Shown here: piece by piece, positions 24,364 to 34,948 of the stretch
Layout: each line of letters opens with the position of its first letter
Numbering within the stretch: position 1 is the first letter of the stretch
Assembly: GCA_903994525.1 (NCBI GenBank)
Contig: CAJEXW010000001.1
Coordinates: 62,001-126,000 of the forward strand
Source: an uncultured Chlorobiaceae bacterium
Lineage (GTDB): Bacteria; Bacteroidota; Chlorobiia; Chlorobiales; Chlorobiaceae
Length of the DNA: 64,000 bases
Reading direction: 5' to 3'
Position numbers and translations under genes: made by a program
Notes under the pieces: model-generated
What the model was told of the DNA's origin: nothing
Seen by the model: the letters and a program-made list of their open reading frames with translations, nothing else
Database searches by the model: none

Positions 24364-25578
24364 ATGAGCGAGCTTCTCCTTATCAATATTACAGGCCCCG
24401 ACAAACCTGGGCTTACCTCGAAAATCACTTCAATCCTTGCAGGCTATAAAGTGCCGGTGCTTGATATTGGCCAGGCGGTTATTCATAATCATCTGTCGCT
24501 GGGGATGCTGGTGGAGGTGCCGAAAGAGTCGGCCTCTGCGCCGGTGCTGAAGGATCTGCTCTTCTGCGCTCATACGCTCGGTATTCAGATCACCTTTACG
24601 CCGGTTACCGATACCGAATACAACGACTGGGTTCATGAGCAGGGCAAGCACCGTTATCTGCTCTCGCTGCTTGCACGAAAAATTACCGCTGAGCAGCTTG
24701 AGCGGGTGTCGTCGATTATTACCGGGCATAACCTCAATATTGAGACCATCAACCGCCTCTCGGGTCGTATTCCTCTTGAAAACGAGAACGGTGGACACAC
24801 CAAGGCCTGCGTGGAGTTTTCGATACGGGGCACGCTGCTGAGCGAAAACCGGTTCCGCGAACAGATACTTGCCATTACGGACAGTCTTGGCGTCGATATT
24901 GCGTTTCAGGAAGACAACATTTTCCGGCGCAATCGTCGGTTGGTGGTGTTTGATATGGATTCGACCCTGATTACCTCTGAAGTAATTGATGAGCTTGCCA
25001 TTGAGGCGGGTGTCGGCGCTGAGGTGGCGGCAATAACTGAGCAGGCAATGCGCGGGGAGATCGACTTTACCGGCAGCCTTCAGCGGAGAGTCTCCCTGCT
25101 GAAAGGGCTGGATGAGCATGTTCTGGAAAAAATTGCTCAACGCCTGCAACTGACGGAGGGTGCCGAAACGCTTTTTCATAACCTGCACAACCTCGGATTC
25201 AAGACCGCCATCATCTCCGGTGGGTTTACCTATTTCGGCCACTACCTCCAGAAAATACTGAATATCGATTACGTCTATGCCAACACGCTCGAAATTGACA
25301 ATCACCGGTTAACAGGCAAAGTAATCGGCCAGATCGTTGATGGCAAAAGAAAGGCTGAACTGCTGGGAATTATTGCGAAAAAGGAGAACATCCGGCTGGA
25401 ACAGACTATTGCTGTTGGTGATGGCGCCAATGACCTCCCCATGCTTGGGAAAGCGGGACTCGGTATCGCCTTCAGGGCAAAACCGATTGTGAGGGAGAGT
25501 GCCAAACAGGCGATCTCAACCCTCGGGCTGGATGCTATTCTCTATCTGATGGGATTCAGGGATCGGGATAACTTATAG
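24364..25578 (+). CDS. serB: Phosphoserine phosphatase with N-terminal ACT domains
   Basis: A 404-residue SerB from the ATG at 24364; the open frame extends upstream through intergenic and intI sequence but is not homologous there. The N-terminus has tandem ACT-like domains (MSELLLINITGPDKPGLTSK, then HRYLLSLLARKITAEQLERV). The HAD phosphatase follows, with VFDMDSTLI (nucleophile and general-acid Asp), SGGFTYFG and VGDGANDLPML. It makes the last step of serine synthesis. It is divergent from intI and overlaps the end of the convergent PIN-antitoxin gene by 6 bp. Confidence 0.97.
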   Translation: MSELLLINITGPDKPGLTSKITSILAGYKVPVLDIGQAVIHNHLSLGMLVEVPKESASAPVLKDLLFCAHTLGIQITFTPVTDTEYNDWVHEQGKHRYLLSLLARKITAEQLERVSSIITGHNLNIETINRLSGRIPLENENGGHTKACVEFSIRGTLLSENRFREQILAITDSLGVDIAFQEDNIFRRNRRLVVFDMDSTLITSEVIDELAIEAGVGAEVAAITEQAMRGEIDFTGSLQRRVSLLKGLDEHVLEKIAQRLQLTEGAETLFHNLHNLGFKTAIISGGFTYFGHYLQKILNIDYVYANTLEIDNHRLTGKVIGQIVDGKRKAELLGIIAKKENIRLEQTIAVGDGANDLPMLGKAGLGIAFRAKPIVRESAKQAISTLGLDAILYLMGFRDRDNL

Positions 25579-25785
25579 CTTCAAGTACTTCATTCTATCA
25601 ATGCCAGAAAAAATATCATCAAGCGTCATGGACTCAATCATTGTTCGCCGCTCTTCCGTATAGTTGCCATAACCTGTAGAAAATTGAGTAAGAAAACGGA
25701 TAGTATCAACCACCCCCATTTCTCGAATCAAAATATTAGTGGCATTTTCATTAACGAAAGGCATAGGTTTAATTTCGACATTCAT
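25573..25785 (-). CDS. Small protein downstream of a PIN toxin, presumed antitoxin
   Basis: A 70-residue protein (MNVEIKPMPFVNENATNILI, then VDTIRFLTQFSTGYGNYTEERR). No domain is named with confidence. Its start overlaps the PIN gene's end by 4 bp, so the two are translationally coupled, as in toxin-antitoxin pairs. Its last codons overlap the end of serB on the other strand by 6 bp. Confidence 0.7.
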   Translation of the reverse strand: MNVEIKPMPFVNENATNILIREMGVVDTIRFLTQFSTGYGNYTEERRTMIESMTLDDIFSGIDRMKYLKL

Positions 25786-26234
25786 AGGGTAACCTCCATA
25801 ATTAGCTCAAGCGGGGATACAAACTTCGTATGCTCGTTAAAATTCACCAATTTGAGTTTTTTGAGTAATTTATCATCGCAAGTACAGAAAAAACTAACGT
25901 GGTTTTCAATGGCAACCGCAGTATGGACAGCATCAAACGGCTTCACGCCTACAGCGATAATTCGTTCACTTAGTAATCTGGTACTGTGCCGCACAGGAGC
26001 AACCCTGGATGCGAGTCTTAAAAGTGTTTCTGCCTCTTTTCTTCGGTTGAGATTTGCAATACATGAAATTTCAAACTTGAGAACATCCGATGACAAAAGT
26101 TCAAGTTCACCTGCTCCCACTAAGCTAAACACGGTCAGAATAGCTTCTGCTTCCAAAAATATTCTGGGCTGTAACTTGTTATCAAGTGGTCGTTGAATAC
26201 TACAGGTATCAAGATAAATAAGGGTGCGGTTCAC
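25782..26234 (-). CDS. PIN-domain protein, presumed ribonuclease toxin
   Basis: A 150-residue PIN-fold protein. Acidic residues appear at the expected places: IYLDTCSIQRPLD (Asp), DVLKFEISCI (Glu), GVKPFDAVHTAVAI (Asp) and FFCTCDDKLLKKL (Asp). It is the first gene of a two-gene unit with the 70-residue protein. The pair is outside the recognisable attC array, on the far side of serB, so it is either a separate acquisition or an older resident. Confidence 0.85.
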   Translation of the reverse strand: MNRTLIYLDTCSIQRPLDNKLQPRIFLEAEAILTVFSLVGAGELELLSSDVLKFEISCIANLNRRKEAETLLRLASRVAPVRHSTRLLSERIIAVGVKPFDAVHTAVAIENHVSFFCTCDDKLLKKLKLVNFNEHTKFVSPLELIMEVTL

Positions 26235-26395
26235 GACTTAATTTAAGCAACTTTGTTCTTCAAAATTCACAAGTTTTTTTTGTTTTTATCTGGGTGATTC
26301 TCATGTTCCGATCACAAACGGCCATTTTAAACCCTGAATAGAAGTAGAAATTATTTTATACCGCGACATTTTGGTTGCTATTTACCGCCTCTCGG

Positions 26396-26701
26396 TCAAT
26401 CAACATACTCCACAAACTGCTCAAAATCAGCCTTGAGTGGCAGACTGATTGCCCCTGAAGGACAAACCGGTTCACATCTGGTGCACTGCACTACACAGTT
26501 GTAGGGGTTGGAAACGGTCATTCTTGCCCGCTTGACTCCTTCCGGCTGGCCAAGCGCAAAAACTCCCGGTTTACAGAACTCGTCGCAGTCACCGCAACCA
26601 TTGCAGAGGGATGCATCAATTTCAGGAAACCAGGCGATCTCTTCGCGAGGAACAAGCAGCCTGCGTTTTTTCCTTGCTGGTGTTGCTGAGCCGCTCATCA
26701 T
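26396..26701 (-). CDS. Ferredoxin-like iron-sulfur protein, two cluster motifs
   Basis: A 101-residue protein with [16 protein letters not shown] (a CxxCxxCxxxC group) and a second group [16 protein letters not shown], preceded by a basic N-terminus ([20 protein letters not shown]). It probably carries two [4Fe-4S] clusters. It is a paralogue of the next upstream gene. Its last 16 codons recur in a scar at 18961-19125. A low-potential electron-transfer role fits green sulfur bacterial metabolism; the partner is unknown. Confidence 0.85.
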   Translation of the reverse strand: MMSGSATPARKKRRLLVPREEIAWFPEIDASLCNGCGDCDEFCKPGVFALGQPEGVKRARMTVSNPYNCVVQCTRCEPVCPSGAISLPLKADFEQFVEYVD

Positions 26702-26752
26702 CCTCTCCGTTTTATGGTTTATGCTATCATCCCCTCTCCGGCAGGCTTTACT

Positions 26753-27247
26753 TTAGTCTCTATACTCCACGAAGTGCTCAAATTTCTCTTTTGGAGGGAG
26801 AACAATGGCGCCCGAGGTGCAAATCGCCACACATCTGTTGCAGAGCACAAGGCACTTGTAAGGATGCGCAACAATCAGTTTCGGTCGGCAAATGCCCGTT
26901 GGGTCTGGCTCGCCCAACTCGAAGACACCGGGCTTGCAGAGCACCTTGCAGTCGCCGCAACCGTTGCAAAGCTCCGGCTTGATGACAGGATACCACGCAA
27001 TCTCCTCCCTCGGAGCAAGCAGCCGCTTCCGTTTTTTCGTTGTATCCTGTTTAGGGTGCGTTGTCCTGGCGTGCGGCGTCTCCGTCTCCGGTTTCTCCCA
27101 CGAACCGACCGGAGCGACAGAGGAGTTCTCCTGCCTCTGCATTGCGCGTGACTTGAGGGCGAGACGCAGTGAGCGAACAAGCCCCAGAGCGCAACCGTCA
27201 CATGAAGGCTTTGCACATCGCCCGAAAAAGCAGTCAAGAAGCAACAT
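26753..27247 (-). CDS. Ferredoxin-like iron-sulfur protein with extra N-terminal Cys cluster
   Basis: A 164-residue protein starting at 27247 ([19 protein letters not shown]). The C-terminal 90 residues parallel the shorter paralogue: [51 protein letters not shown]. The extra N-terminal Cys set (C6, C11, C16, C19) and a Ser/Thr/Pro linker are unique to this copy and may bind an additional metal or cluster. It begins just after alaS and is probably read with it. Confidence 0.82.
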   Translation of the reverse strand: MLLLDCFFGRCAKPSCDGCALGLVRSLRLALKSRAMQRQENSSVAPVGSWEKPETETPHARTTHPKQDTTKKRKRLLAPREEIAWYPVIKPELCNGCGDCKVLCKPGVFELGEPDPTGICRPKLIVAHPYKCLVLCNRCVAICTSGAIVLPPKEKFEHFVEYRD

Positions 27248-27253
27248 AACCAA

Positions 27254-29935
27254 TCATTTATTGTTCAGGCATCCCTGTTGCAGCAAAACATTGAGCGATT
27301 CGGTATAGGCTGCAAGCGCTTTCGGTATTCCGTCGATATTTTTGCCTCCTGCCGTTGCAAACTCAGGCTTGCCGCCGCCGCCGCCCTGCACCTGCTTTGC
27401 AGCTTCACGAATCAGTTTCCCTGCATCGATGCCACATGAACGAACCGCTTTGTCGGAAGCAAAACTCACCAGCGAGACCTTTCCCTCGTCAACCGTACAG
27501 AGCAGACCCACCGCACAAGGCTCCTTCTCGCGCAACGCAAGGGCCGCCTGGCGTAACGTCTCGGCATCCACCCCCTCAACAACCTTCGTTATCACCCGGC
27601 AGCAATCGATATCGGGTGAAGCGGCGAGTTCGGCGCTTAAGGTGGTGAGAAGAGCGGTGATCTTGCCCTCAAGGAGCTGCTTTTCCAGCTCTTTTTTAGC
27701 CTCCATCAGTTCAGCAACTCTCCCAGAAACCGCTTCATCCCCTTTGGCTTTCAAAAGATGGCGCACCTGCTGAAGCTCCCGATACTCGTTCCACAACAGC
27801 TTTTCAGCAGCGCTGCCGGTCACCGCCTCAAGACGACGCACCCCAGACGCTACCGACGATTCACTGACGATTTTGACCAGACCGATCCGGCCAATATTAT
27901 CAACATGTGTGCCACCACACAGCTCAACCGAAATGCCCGGCACCTCAACCACTCTCACAAGGTCGGCATACTTGTCGCCGAAAAAGGCAAGGGCCCCTTT
28001 TGCAATCGCCTCATCGTAAGGAACATCGGCGTGCTTGACCACCTGCTCGGCTCTGCGTATCTGTTCGTTCACTTCGGCTTCGACCGCCTCAATCTCACCT
28101 TCAGAGAGCTTTGAAAAGTGGCTGAAGTCAAAACGGAGACGTTCGGCACTCACGAATGAGCCCTTCTGCTGCACATGTTGCCCCAGAATTCTGCGGAGCG
28201 ATGCGTGCATGAGGTGTGTTGCGGTATGATTGCGCTCGGCATCATGACGCACAGCGGAATCGACCGCTGCTTCTGCTGACAGCTCGTGGGCATCCAGCGA
28301 GAGGTCGTCAAGAAGAACGGAGGTATCAAGAAGCTTGTCGAAAGCTTCTGAAATAACATGAACGATGGTATCGCCATCCTTGACGGTATCGGCAACCTGG
28401 AAACGGTAACGGGTCGTCTCTATCACTCCTTTGTCACCAGTCTGACCACCGCTTTCGGCATAGAATGGCGTCTGGTTGAGCGCGAGCAGCAGCTTCTCTT
28501 TGGCATGTTTGATGCCGGTAATAGCAACTGGCATGGCAAGCTGGTCGTAACCGGCAAACAGGGACGCATGGACATCGCTGAACCAGCTCCACGTTGTGCC
28601 ATCGTCTCCAACATGCTGCTTCTCTTTCCGGTCGCTTCTTGCGCGAGTTTTCTGTTCAAGCATACAACGTTCAAAGCCCTCGCCATCAACCTGAAAGCCA
28701 ACTTCCGCAGCCATCAAACTGGTCAAATCAAAAGGAAATCCGTAGGTATCATAAAGCTTGAAGGCATCCTGCCCGTCAATAATCGACCCTTTCGCAAGAC
28801 GGACTTTTTCGACAACATCGTTGAAAATCTCCATGCCACGATCAAGGGTGACAATAAAACTCTCCTCTTCTGCCCTGATGATGTTGGCGACCGTCTGCTG
28901 CTGTTTCTGCAGTTCAGGAAAAACATCGCCCATCGATGCGGCCAGGGTTCCAACAAGCTGATGCAGAATCGGTTCGTTATAGCCAAGATTTTTGGAGTAG
29001 CGCAATGCCCGGCGAAGAATGCGGCGAAGCACGTAACCACGCCCCTCATTTGAGGGCATGGCACCATCGGAGAGGGCAAAGGTGAGGGTACGGGCATGAT
29101 CGGCAATAACCCGCATCGCTATATCGAGGGGGTCATCCATCGATGCACCATAACGAACACCGGTAATTTCAGTAAGACGATCGAACAGTGGCTGAAAAAC
29201 GTCACTGTCGTAATTGGAACCTTTCCCCTGCATCACCGCCACAACGCGTTCAAATCCCATGCCGGTATCGACATGTTTCATGGGCAGTGGCTCAAGATGA
29301 CCATCGCTATGCCGGTTGTATTGTATAAAGACAAGGTTCCACAGCTCGATAACCCGATAATCGCCGACATTGACCAGCTCTTTGCCGGAACCATCTGGCG
29401 TTAAATCAATATGAATTTCGGAACAGGGGCCGCAGGGGCCGCTCTCCCCCATCTCCCAGAAATTATCCTTGTCACCAAATCGGAGAATATGCTCCGGATT
29501 GATGTCCGTCTCGCTCTTCCAGATCTCAAAACTCTCGTAGTCATCCTGATACACTGTGGCATAGAGGCGCTCTTTTGGCAACCTCCAGAGATCGGTCAAA
29601 AGCTCCCACGCCCAGGAGATAGCCTCTTTTTTATAATAGTCGCCAAACGACCAGTTGCCGAGCATCTCAAAAAAGGTGTGGTGATAGGTATCGCGACCAA
29701 CATCCTCCAGATCGTTATGCTTGCCTGAGGCCCTGATACATTTCTGGGTATCGGCCGCACGAACGTATGCTCTTGTCCCCTTGCCGAGAAACACATCCTT
29801 GAACTGGTTCATCCCGGCGTTGGTAAAAAGCAGTGTTGGATCATCCGCTGGAATGACTGGAGCTGAACGAACAATAGTGTGCTCTTTCCGGGCAAAGTAA
29901 TCCAGAAAGGATTGTCTTATTTCTCGGGATTTCAT
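27254..29935 (-). CDS. alaS: Alanyl-tRNA synthetase
   Basis: Full length at 893 residues from the ATG at 29935 ([20 protein letters not shown], the usual N-terminus); in-frame ATGs up to 29968 are alternatives. The class II catalytic core has [18 protein letters not shown] and [14 protein letters not shown]. The editing domain has [12 protein letters not shown] (HxxxH) and [10 protein letters not shown] (zinc/editing Cys-His). The C-terminal domain ends after a Gly-rich [14 protein letters not shown]. It charges tRNA-Ala. Confidence 0.98.
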   Translation of the reverse strand: MKSREIRQSFLDYFARKEHTIVRSAPVIPADDPTLLFTNAGMNQFKDVFLGKGTRAYVRAADTQKCIRASGKHNDLEDVGRDTYHHTFFEMLGNWSFGDYYKKEAISWAWELLTDLWRLPKERLYATVYQDDYESFEIWKSETDINPEHILRFGDKDNFWEMGESGPCGPCSEIHIDLTPDGSGKELVNVGDYRVIELWNLVFIQYNRHSDGHLEPLPMKHVDTGMGFERVVAVMQGKGSNYDSDVFQPLFDRLTEITGVRYGASMDDPLDIAMRVIADHARTLTFALSDGAMPSNEGRGYVLRRILRRALRYSKNLGYNEPILHQLVGTLAASMGDVFPELQKQQQTVANIIRAEEESFIVTLDRGMEIFNDVVEKVRLAKGSIIDGQDAFKLYDTYGFPFDLTSLMAAEVGFQVDGEGFERCMLEQKTRARSDRKEKQHVGDDGTTWSWFSDVHASLFAGYDQLAMPVAITGIKHAKEKLLLALNQTPFYAESGGQTGDKGVIETTRYRFQVADTVKDGDTIVHVISEAFDKLLDTSVLLDDLSLDAHELSAEAAVDSAVRHDAERNHTATHLMHASLRRILGQHVQQKGSFVSAERLRFDFSHFSKLSEGEIEAVEAEVNEQIRRAEQVVKHADVPYDEAIAKGALAFFGDKYADLVRVVEVPGISVELCGGTHVDNIGRIGLVKIVSESSVASGVRRLEAVTGSAAEKLLWNEYRELQQVRHLLKAKGDEAVSGRVAELMEAKKELEKQLLEGKITALLTTLSAELAASPDIDCCRVITKVVEGVDAETLRQAALALREKEPCAVGLLCTVDEGKVSLVSFASDKAVRSCGIDAGKLIREAAKQVQGGGGGKPEFATAGGKNIDGIPKALAAYTESLNVLLQQGCLNNK

Positions 29936-30216
29936 GGCGATTATCATTCTTGTTTCGAGACTTTTCATCCTGCTGCCCTGAACCAGACAGCACCTTTTTC
30001 CGAACGCGAATTTACTCTTTTTTGAGGCTTGTTACCAACTTATTTTAGTTGTTCTCCTGCAATCTTTTACACCGTCCACCCCAACAAACACTGGATAAAG
30101 CTGATACGTAGCGCTCTTTGTAAAAGGAAAAAAATATAGTAAACTGCAGGAGATGGCCATTTGTGGGGCCATTCCGGGGCCTTCTACTTTTCCGCTAAAA
30201 AAAACGGAGCACTGTT

Positions 30217-30468
30217 ATGAGTTGGGGTGTGGAACATCAGCAAAAGCGAAAGGATATTCTGGAATTAATGGATATAGCAACCAGGATCATGAAGGAGAAT
30301 CCCAACCATGTCAACGAGGTTGCCAAAAGCCCCAACGATTGCTGGATGGAGCAGATTTACGGAATACAACGGTGTGATTTCTGTGACCTTTCAGCCGATT
30401 GCCCAACAAGAAAAGAGCAGGTGTGGCAGGAGTACCTCACCAATAATAACATAATCATTGAAAAATGA
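30217..30468 (+). CDS. Small Cys-containing protein of unknown function
   Basis: An 83-residue protein preceded by GGAGCA and followed by a terminator-like hairpin. It has a helical N-terminal half (KRKDILELMDIATRIMKENP) and CWMEQIYGIQRCDFCDLSADC, giving four Cys in a pattern suited to zinc or a cluster. A possible promoter with TTTGTA and TATAGT elements lies at 30115-30140, and the leader contains ATGGCC/GGCCAT pairing. No family is recognised. The stand-alone transcription unit suggests a real gene. Confidence 0.65.
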   Translation: MSWGVEHQQKRKDILELMDIATRIMKENPNHVNEVAKSPNDCWMEQIYGIQRCDFCDLSADCPTRKEQVWQEYLTNNNIIIEK

Positions 30469-30472
30469 TCCT

Positions 30473-30512
30473 GATTAAAACGGTCAGGAGTTTGTTTTAA
30501 TCCCCGTTTTTT
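30473..30512 (+). terminator. Terminator-like hairpin after the small Cys-containing gene
   Basis: GATTAAAAC (30473-30481) pairs with GTTTTAATC (30494-30502), then CCCGTTTTTTG follows. It is close to the preceding stop codon and separates that gene from korA. Confidence 0.7.
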
Positions 30513-30603
30513 GTTATCATCCTTACATTGCAGGAGACTGTGTTGCTATGTTTTTGTCTTCTCTTTACTCACCCAGCATACATTTCACCAGATGACAACT
30601 CAG

Positions 30604-30626
30604 TGAACATCCTTCCTTGATGTTCA
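30604..30626. promoter_or_regulatory. Operator-like inverted repeat upstream of korA
   Basis: TGAACATC (30604-30611) and GATGTTCA (30619-30626) are perfect inverted 8-mers with a 7-base spacer, 58 bp before the korA ATG. A further half-site-like TGTTCAC lies at 30650-30656. It may bind a regulator of the reverse TCA genes. Confidence 0.4.
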
Positions 30627-30683
30627 TTGATGCAGGGATTTTCTTGCTGTTCACCAACTTTGAAAAGTAATTAACAAGGGACA

Positions 30684-32564
30684 ATGACTGATACAAAAAA
30701 ATCTACCCGGCAGGTCAATGTAACACCAAAAACCAGCGTCTCTGTGCTTTTTGCAGGAGACTCGGGAGATGGAATGCAGTTGACTGGCACCCAGTTTGCC
30801 AACACGGTCGCGGTTTATGGCACCGACCTGAACACGTTCCCGAATTTTCCTTCGGAAATCAGGGCCCCTGCCGGCACCATTGCCGGTGTCTCCGGATTCC
30901 AGCTTCAATTCAGCAGTAAACCGGTCTACACCCCCGGCGCACGATTTGATGTGATGGTCGCGATGAATTCGGCTGCACTGAAAGCAAACCTGAAAAACCT
31001 GCATCAGGGAGGCATTATTATTGCCAGTCTTGATGGTTTTGACGCAAAAAACCTGAAGCTTGCCGGATATCCTGACGGGGCAAATCCTCTGGAAGATGGA
31101 TCTCTTGATAACTATATCGTTTTTCCTGTTCCCGTTCTTCAGTTGACCCGTGAGGCGCTGAAAGAGAGTGGCCTCACCAGCAGAGAGGTCGACCGCTGCA
31201 GAAATATGTTTGTGTTAGGGCTTCTGTACTGGTTGTACACATTGCCGCTCGACTCCACCATTGCCACATTGCATGCCAAGTTCAAGAAAAATCTTTTGAT
31301 GGCTGAGGCAAATATCAAGGCGATGACTGCCGGATATAATTTTGGTGATGAGACAGAACTTTTTGAAAACCTTGGCCGCTTTGATATCGCTCCACAAAAA
31401 GAGCCTGGGGTCTATCGTAGAGTAACCGGTAATGAAGCTTGTGCTATTGCCCTGACGGCAGCATCAAAAAAAGCTGGCCTTGAACTTTTTCTTGGTTCAT
31501 ACCCCATTACTCCGGCAACAGAAATTCTCTCGACTCTTGCCAAAAAGAAAAAATATGGTGTCAAAACCTATCAGGCTGAGGACGAAATTGCAGGTATCGT
31601 CAGCAGCATCGGCGCAGCTTATGGTGGCGCGCTTGCTGCTACAAACACCTCTGGCCCCGGTCTTGCGCTGAAAACCGAAGCACTTGGCCTTGCTGTTATC
31701 CTTGAGTTACCACTCGTGGTTATTAATGTTCAGCGAGGCGGCCCGTCAACCGGTCTTCCAACAAAACCTGAGCAATCTGATCTCTTCATGGCGATGTATG
31801 GCAGACATGGTGAAGCGCCACTGCCTGTTATTGCGGCCAACTCTCCTGTTGACTGTTTCTACACCACCTATGAAGCCGCAAGAATCGCTGTAGAGCACAT
31901 GACACCGGTCATCTGTCTGACTGATGGCTATCTTGCTCTCAGCTCTGAGCCATGGAAAGTAGAAAATCCTGATAATCTCTTACCAATTACCCCCCGTTTT
32001 CAGCCAGAACGAAAAGAGGGAGATGCTCCATACCTTCCATACAAACGGGACGATCGACAGGTTCGCACGTGGGCGATACCCGGAACAAAAGGGCTGGAAC
32101 ACCGTATTGGCGGACTTGAAAAGCAGAATGAAACCGGCAACGTCTCTCACGATCCGGAAAATCATGAACTGATGACCAGACTGAGGGCTGAGAAAATTGC
32201 CCGGATAGCCGACTCCATTCCGCTCCAGGGAATTGACAATGGACCACTGAAAGGCGATTTGCTTGTTCTCGGCTGGGGCTCTTCTTATGGTGCCATTAAA
32301 ACCGCTGTTGAACACGCTCTTGAACAGGGGCTCAGCGTGGCTCATGCTCACCTGCGCTATATCAGTCCATTCCCGAAAAATCTGCAGGAAATTTTGGGTA
32401 ACTACAAGCAGATACTGATCCCTGAAATCAACAATGGACAGCTTATCCACATCATTCGCGATACTTTCCTGATTGCGCCTGTTGGATTTTCGAAAGTACA
32501 GGGATTACCGTTCAATGAAACGGAGATTCTGAATAAAATCACCGATCTTATAAAGGAGCTTTAA
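30684..32564 (+). CDS. korA: 2-oxoglutarate:ferredoxin oxidoreductase, alpha subunit (fused gamma-alpha)
   Basis: A 626-residue protein with an N-terminal gamma-type domain ([20 protein letters not shown]) joined to the alpha domain ([34 protein letters not shown]). It binds 2-oxoglutarate/CoA and forms the heterodimer with KorB. In green sulfur bacteria the enzyme runs reductively: succinyl-CoA + CO2 + reduced ferredoxin gives 2-oxoglutarate, a key step of the reverse TCA cycle. AAGGGA precedes the ATG; korB begins 2 bp after its stop, so they are translationally linked. Confidence 0.95.
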   Translation: MTDTKKSTRQVNVTPKTSVSVLFAGDSGDGMQLTGTQFANTVAVYGTDLNTFPNFPSEIRAPAGTIAGVSGFQLQFSSKPVYTPGARFDVMVAMNSAALKANLKNLHQGGIIIASLDGFDAKNLKLAGYPDGANPLEDGSLDNYIVFPVPVLQLTREALKESGLTSREVDRCRNMFVLGLLYWLYTLPLDSTIATLHAKFKKNLLMAEANIKAMTAGYNFGDETELFENLGRFDIAPQKEPGVYRRVTGNEACAIALTAASKKAGLELFLGSYPITPATEILSTLAKKKKYGVKTYQAEDEIAGIVSSIGAAYGGALAATNTSGPGLALKTEALGLAVILELPLVVINVQRGGPSTGLPTKPEQSDLFMAMYGRHGEAPLPVIAANSPVDCFYTTYEAARIAVEHMTPVICLTDGYLALSSEPWKVENPDNLLPITPRFQPERKEGDAPYLPYKRDDRQVRTWAIPGTKGLEHRIGGLEKQNETGNVSHDPENHELMTRLRAEKIARIADSIPLQGIDNGPLKGDLLVLGWGSSYGAIKTAVEHALEQGLSVAHAHLRYISPFPKNLQEILGNYKQILIPEINNGQLIHIIRDTFLIAPVGFSKVQGLPFNETEILNKITDLIKEL

Positions 32565-32566
32565 TA

Positions 32567-33601
32567 ATGACCGATAACGATACAACAATGACTGTTCAGC
32601 CGGTTGTTCGCACTGCAAAAGATTTTGCATCCACCCAGGAACCTAAATGGTGTCCGGGCTGTGGAGACCACGCAGTACTTCAGCAGCTCAAAAGCGTCTT
32701 GCCGGAACTGGGTGTAGAGCCAGAAAATATCGCCTGTATTTCAGGTATAGGCTGCTCATCAAGGCTTCCCTACTACCTTGCAACCTACGGTGTTCATGGT
32801 ATTCATGGCAGAGCGCTGCCAATGGCAACAGGCCTTAAGATTGCTCGCCCTGATCTCAGCATTTGGGTGGGAACTGGTGATGGTGATGCACTGTCAATCG
32901 GAGGCAACCATTTTATCCATACACTGAGAAGAAATCCTGACCTTAACATCCTTCTCTTTAATAATGAAATTTACGGTCTGACGAAAGGTCAGTACTCTCC
33001 AACGTCAAAACTTGGATTACGAACCGTTACCTCACCATCCGGCGTTATTGATCATCCATTTAATACTGCTGCTCTGACCATCGGTTCCGGTGGCACCTTC
33101 TTTGCCAGGGCGTTTGACCGTGATGGCAAATTCCTTCGCGGTATGCTAAAACGTGCGGCCCTGCATAAAGGCACATCGCTTGTGGAGATTTATCAGAACT
33201 GCCCTATTTTCAACAACTCGGCGTTTGACGCTTATGGAAGTCCCGAAAGCAAGGCAGAGAATACAGTCTATGTTGAGCAGGGAGAGCCACTCATCTTTGG
33301 AAAAGATAAAAACAGGGGTATTGTCCTTGATGGGTTCAAGCCTCTTGTTGTTGATCTTGACAAAAAGGGTCTTTCAACAAGTGATCTTTGGATTCACGAC
33401 GAAACTGATATCAACAAGGCTGGCATTCTTGCCCGTTTTGCGGATGCTGACGATCTTCCACGACCATTTGGTGTTTTCTATGCAGAAGACCGAATCACCT
33501 ACGAAGATGCCCTGACTGCTCAGCTCAATGAGGCCCAGATCAACGGAATTGCCACCCTCGAACAGTTACTCAAGGGTGAAAACTCCTACGAAATCAAGTA
33601 A
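32567..33601 (+). CDS. korB: 2-oxoglutarate:ferredoxin oxidoreductase, beta subunit
   Basis: A 344-residue TPP- and [4Fe-4S]-binding subunit. [14 protein letters not shown] supplies Cys ligands, [11 protein letters not shown] follows, and [12 protein letters not shown] with [16 protein letters not shown] is the thiamine diphosphate/Mg2+ motif. It carries out the carboxylation chemistry with ferredoxin. The homologous pyruvate enzymes are longer and carry additional domains, which supports the 2-oxoglutarate assignment. A strong terminator follows. Confidence 0.95.
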   Translation: MTDNDTTMTVQPVVRTAKDFASTQEPKWCPGCGDHAVLQQLKSVLPELGVEPENIACISGIGCSSRLPYYLATYGVHGIHGRALPMATGLKIARPDLSIWVGTGDGDALSIGGNHFIHTLRRNPDLNILLFNNEIYGLTKGQYSPTSKLGLRTVTSPSGVIDHPFNTAALTIGSGGTFFARAFDRDGKFLRGMLKRAALHKGTSLVEIYQNCPIFNNSAFDAYGSPESKAENTVYVEQGEPLIFGKDKNRGIVLDGFKPLVVDLDKKGLSTSDLWIHDETDINKAGILARFADADDLPRPFGVFYAEDRITYEDALTAQLNEAQINGIATLEQLLKGENSYEIK

Positions 33602-33630
33602 CGTTCAACAAGGAAAATGTATGAAAACAA

Positions 33631-33660
33631 AAAGGCCGGCGGAAAACGCCGGCTTTCTTG
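33631..33660 (+). terminator. Terminator between korB and accA
   Basis: GCCGGCG (33635-33641) and CGCCGGC (33647-33653) form a perfect GC stem with flanking A and T runs (AAA before, TTTCTTG after). It serves korB and, from the other side, may serve the convergent accA. Confidence 0.88.
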
Positions 33661-33664
33661 TTTT

Positions 33665-34672
33665 CTATTCCTCCTCATTCCAGGAGCCCATGGCGGAAAA
33701 CTTTTCAATCCGCTCCTGCACAAGAAAAGCAGGATCCTTGGGGAGAAGCATTTTCAACTCCTCAACAAGAATGCCTTTCAGTGTGGATGCCATAAGATCG
33801 GGATTGGTATGCGCGCCACCGACAGGCTCAGGAATAATTCTGTCGATAATCCCCTGCTGAAGAAGATCTTCGGCTGTCAACTTCAGCGCTTCGGCAGCCT
33901 GCTCTTTATAATTCCAGCTTCTCCAGAGAATAGATGAGCAGCTTTCCGGAGAAATCACAGAATACCAGCTATTTTCAGCCATGATAATTCGGTCGCCAAC
34001 CCCCAGACCAATAGCTCCACCGCTTGCACCTTCACCAATAATCACACAGATAACCGGCACCGTGAGCTTGGCCATCTCAAAAAGATTGCGGGCAATAGCC
34101 TCGGCCTGTCCACGCTCCTCAGCCTCAATACCAGGAAATGCGCCCGGCGTATCAATGAGAGTAATCACTGGCTTTCGAAACTTTTCAGCCAGCTTCATCA
34201 ACCGGAGAGCTTTGCGATATCCCTCCGGCTGCGCCATTCCAAAATTTCTATAGAGATTGGATTTTGTATCCCGCCCTTTCTGATGTCCGATAATCATCAC
34301 CGGCTGGGAAAAACCTGAGGAGCTCTCTTCTATTCGGGCAAAACCACCAACAATAGCCTTATCATCGCTGAAATGGCGGTCACCGGCAAGTTCAACAAAC
34401 TCTTTCGTCATCATGTAGATGTAATCGAGCGTGTAAGGGCGTTCGGGGTGACGGGCAAGCTGAACCCTCTGCCAACGGGTAAGATTTTTATAGATCGAAC
34501 GACGCAGGAGGTCTACTTTCAGCTCAAATGCCTCAATTTCATGGTTGAGCACCTCTGTTTCGGCCAGCGTCTGCTCTCTCGTGCTGCTTCTGAGACACTG
34601 TCGCATCTCTTCAAGCTTTGCTTCAAGTTCAAAGAGCGGCTTTTCAAAATCAAGGACAACTTTTGTGGCCAT
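33665..34672 (-). CDS. accA: Acetyl-CoA carboxylase carboxyltransferase subunit alpha
   Basis: A 335-residue AccA with the expected N-terminal helix region ([20 protein letters not shown]), the [12 protein letters not shown] segment and the carboxyltransferase core ([38 protein letters not shown]). It combines with AccD to move CO2 from carboxybiotin to acetyl-CoA. accB and accC lie nearby on the opposite strand; accD is not in the window. The gene is convergent with korAB. Confidence 0.97.
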   Translation of the reverse strand: MATKVVLDFEKPLFELEAKLEEMRQCLRSSTREQTLAETEVLNHEIEAFELKVDLLRRSIYKNLTRWQRVQLARHPERPYTLDYIYMMTKEFVELAGDRHFSDDKAIVGGFARIEESSSGFSQPVMIIGHQKGRDTKSNLYRNFGMAQPEGYRKALRLMKLAEKFRKPVITLIDTPGAFPGIEAEERGQAEAIARNLFEMAKLTVPVICVIIGEGASGGAIGLGVGDRIIMAENSWYSVISPESCSSILWRSWNYKEQAAEALKLTAEDLLQQGIIDRIIPEPVGGAHTNPDLMASTLKGILVEELKMLLPKDPAFLVQERIEKFSAMGSWNEEE

Positions 34673-34948
34673 AGTGCTGCTATATAAATGATAAAAAGCC
34701 CATCAGACAACGATTCAGGATGAGCTTTGAAAAAATGAAACCAGAAGACAAAAAGCCCCTGTACCGAAAGTTAGTAAAGGCCAACTCCCGGATGAATTTA
34801 AACAGCAAGATACAAACATGCAATGCCTTTTTAGCTTTATCCATTGATTGCGTATCAGGCAATTGGTATTAGTCATACACTGTGTTATATTTGCTCTCAT
34901 TATCCAAAGAATTTCTAACTTGTACAAGACATTTTTCTTATCCTGCTT

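Noticed and set aside
28358-29053. 231-codon plus-strand frame inside alaS
   Set aside because: Antisense shadow of a strongly conserved synthetase gene.
34680-34927. Short minus-strand frames between accA and efp
   Set aside because: No ribosome sites and no likeness to known proteins; the region is best read as divergent promoters with an AAAGC(C/T)CATC hairpin.
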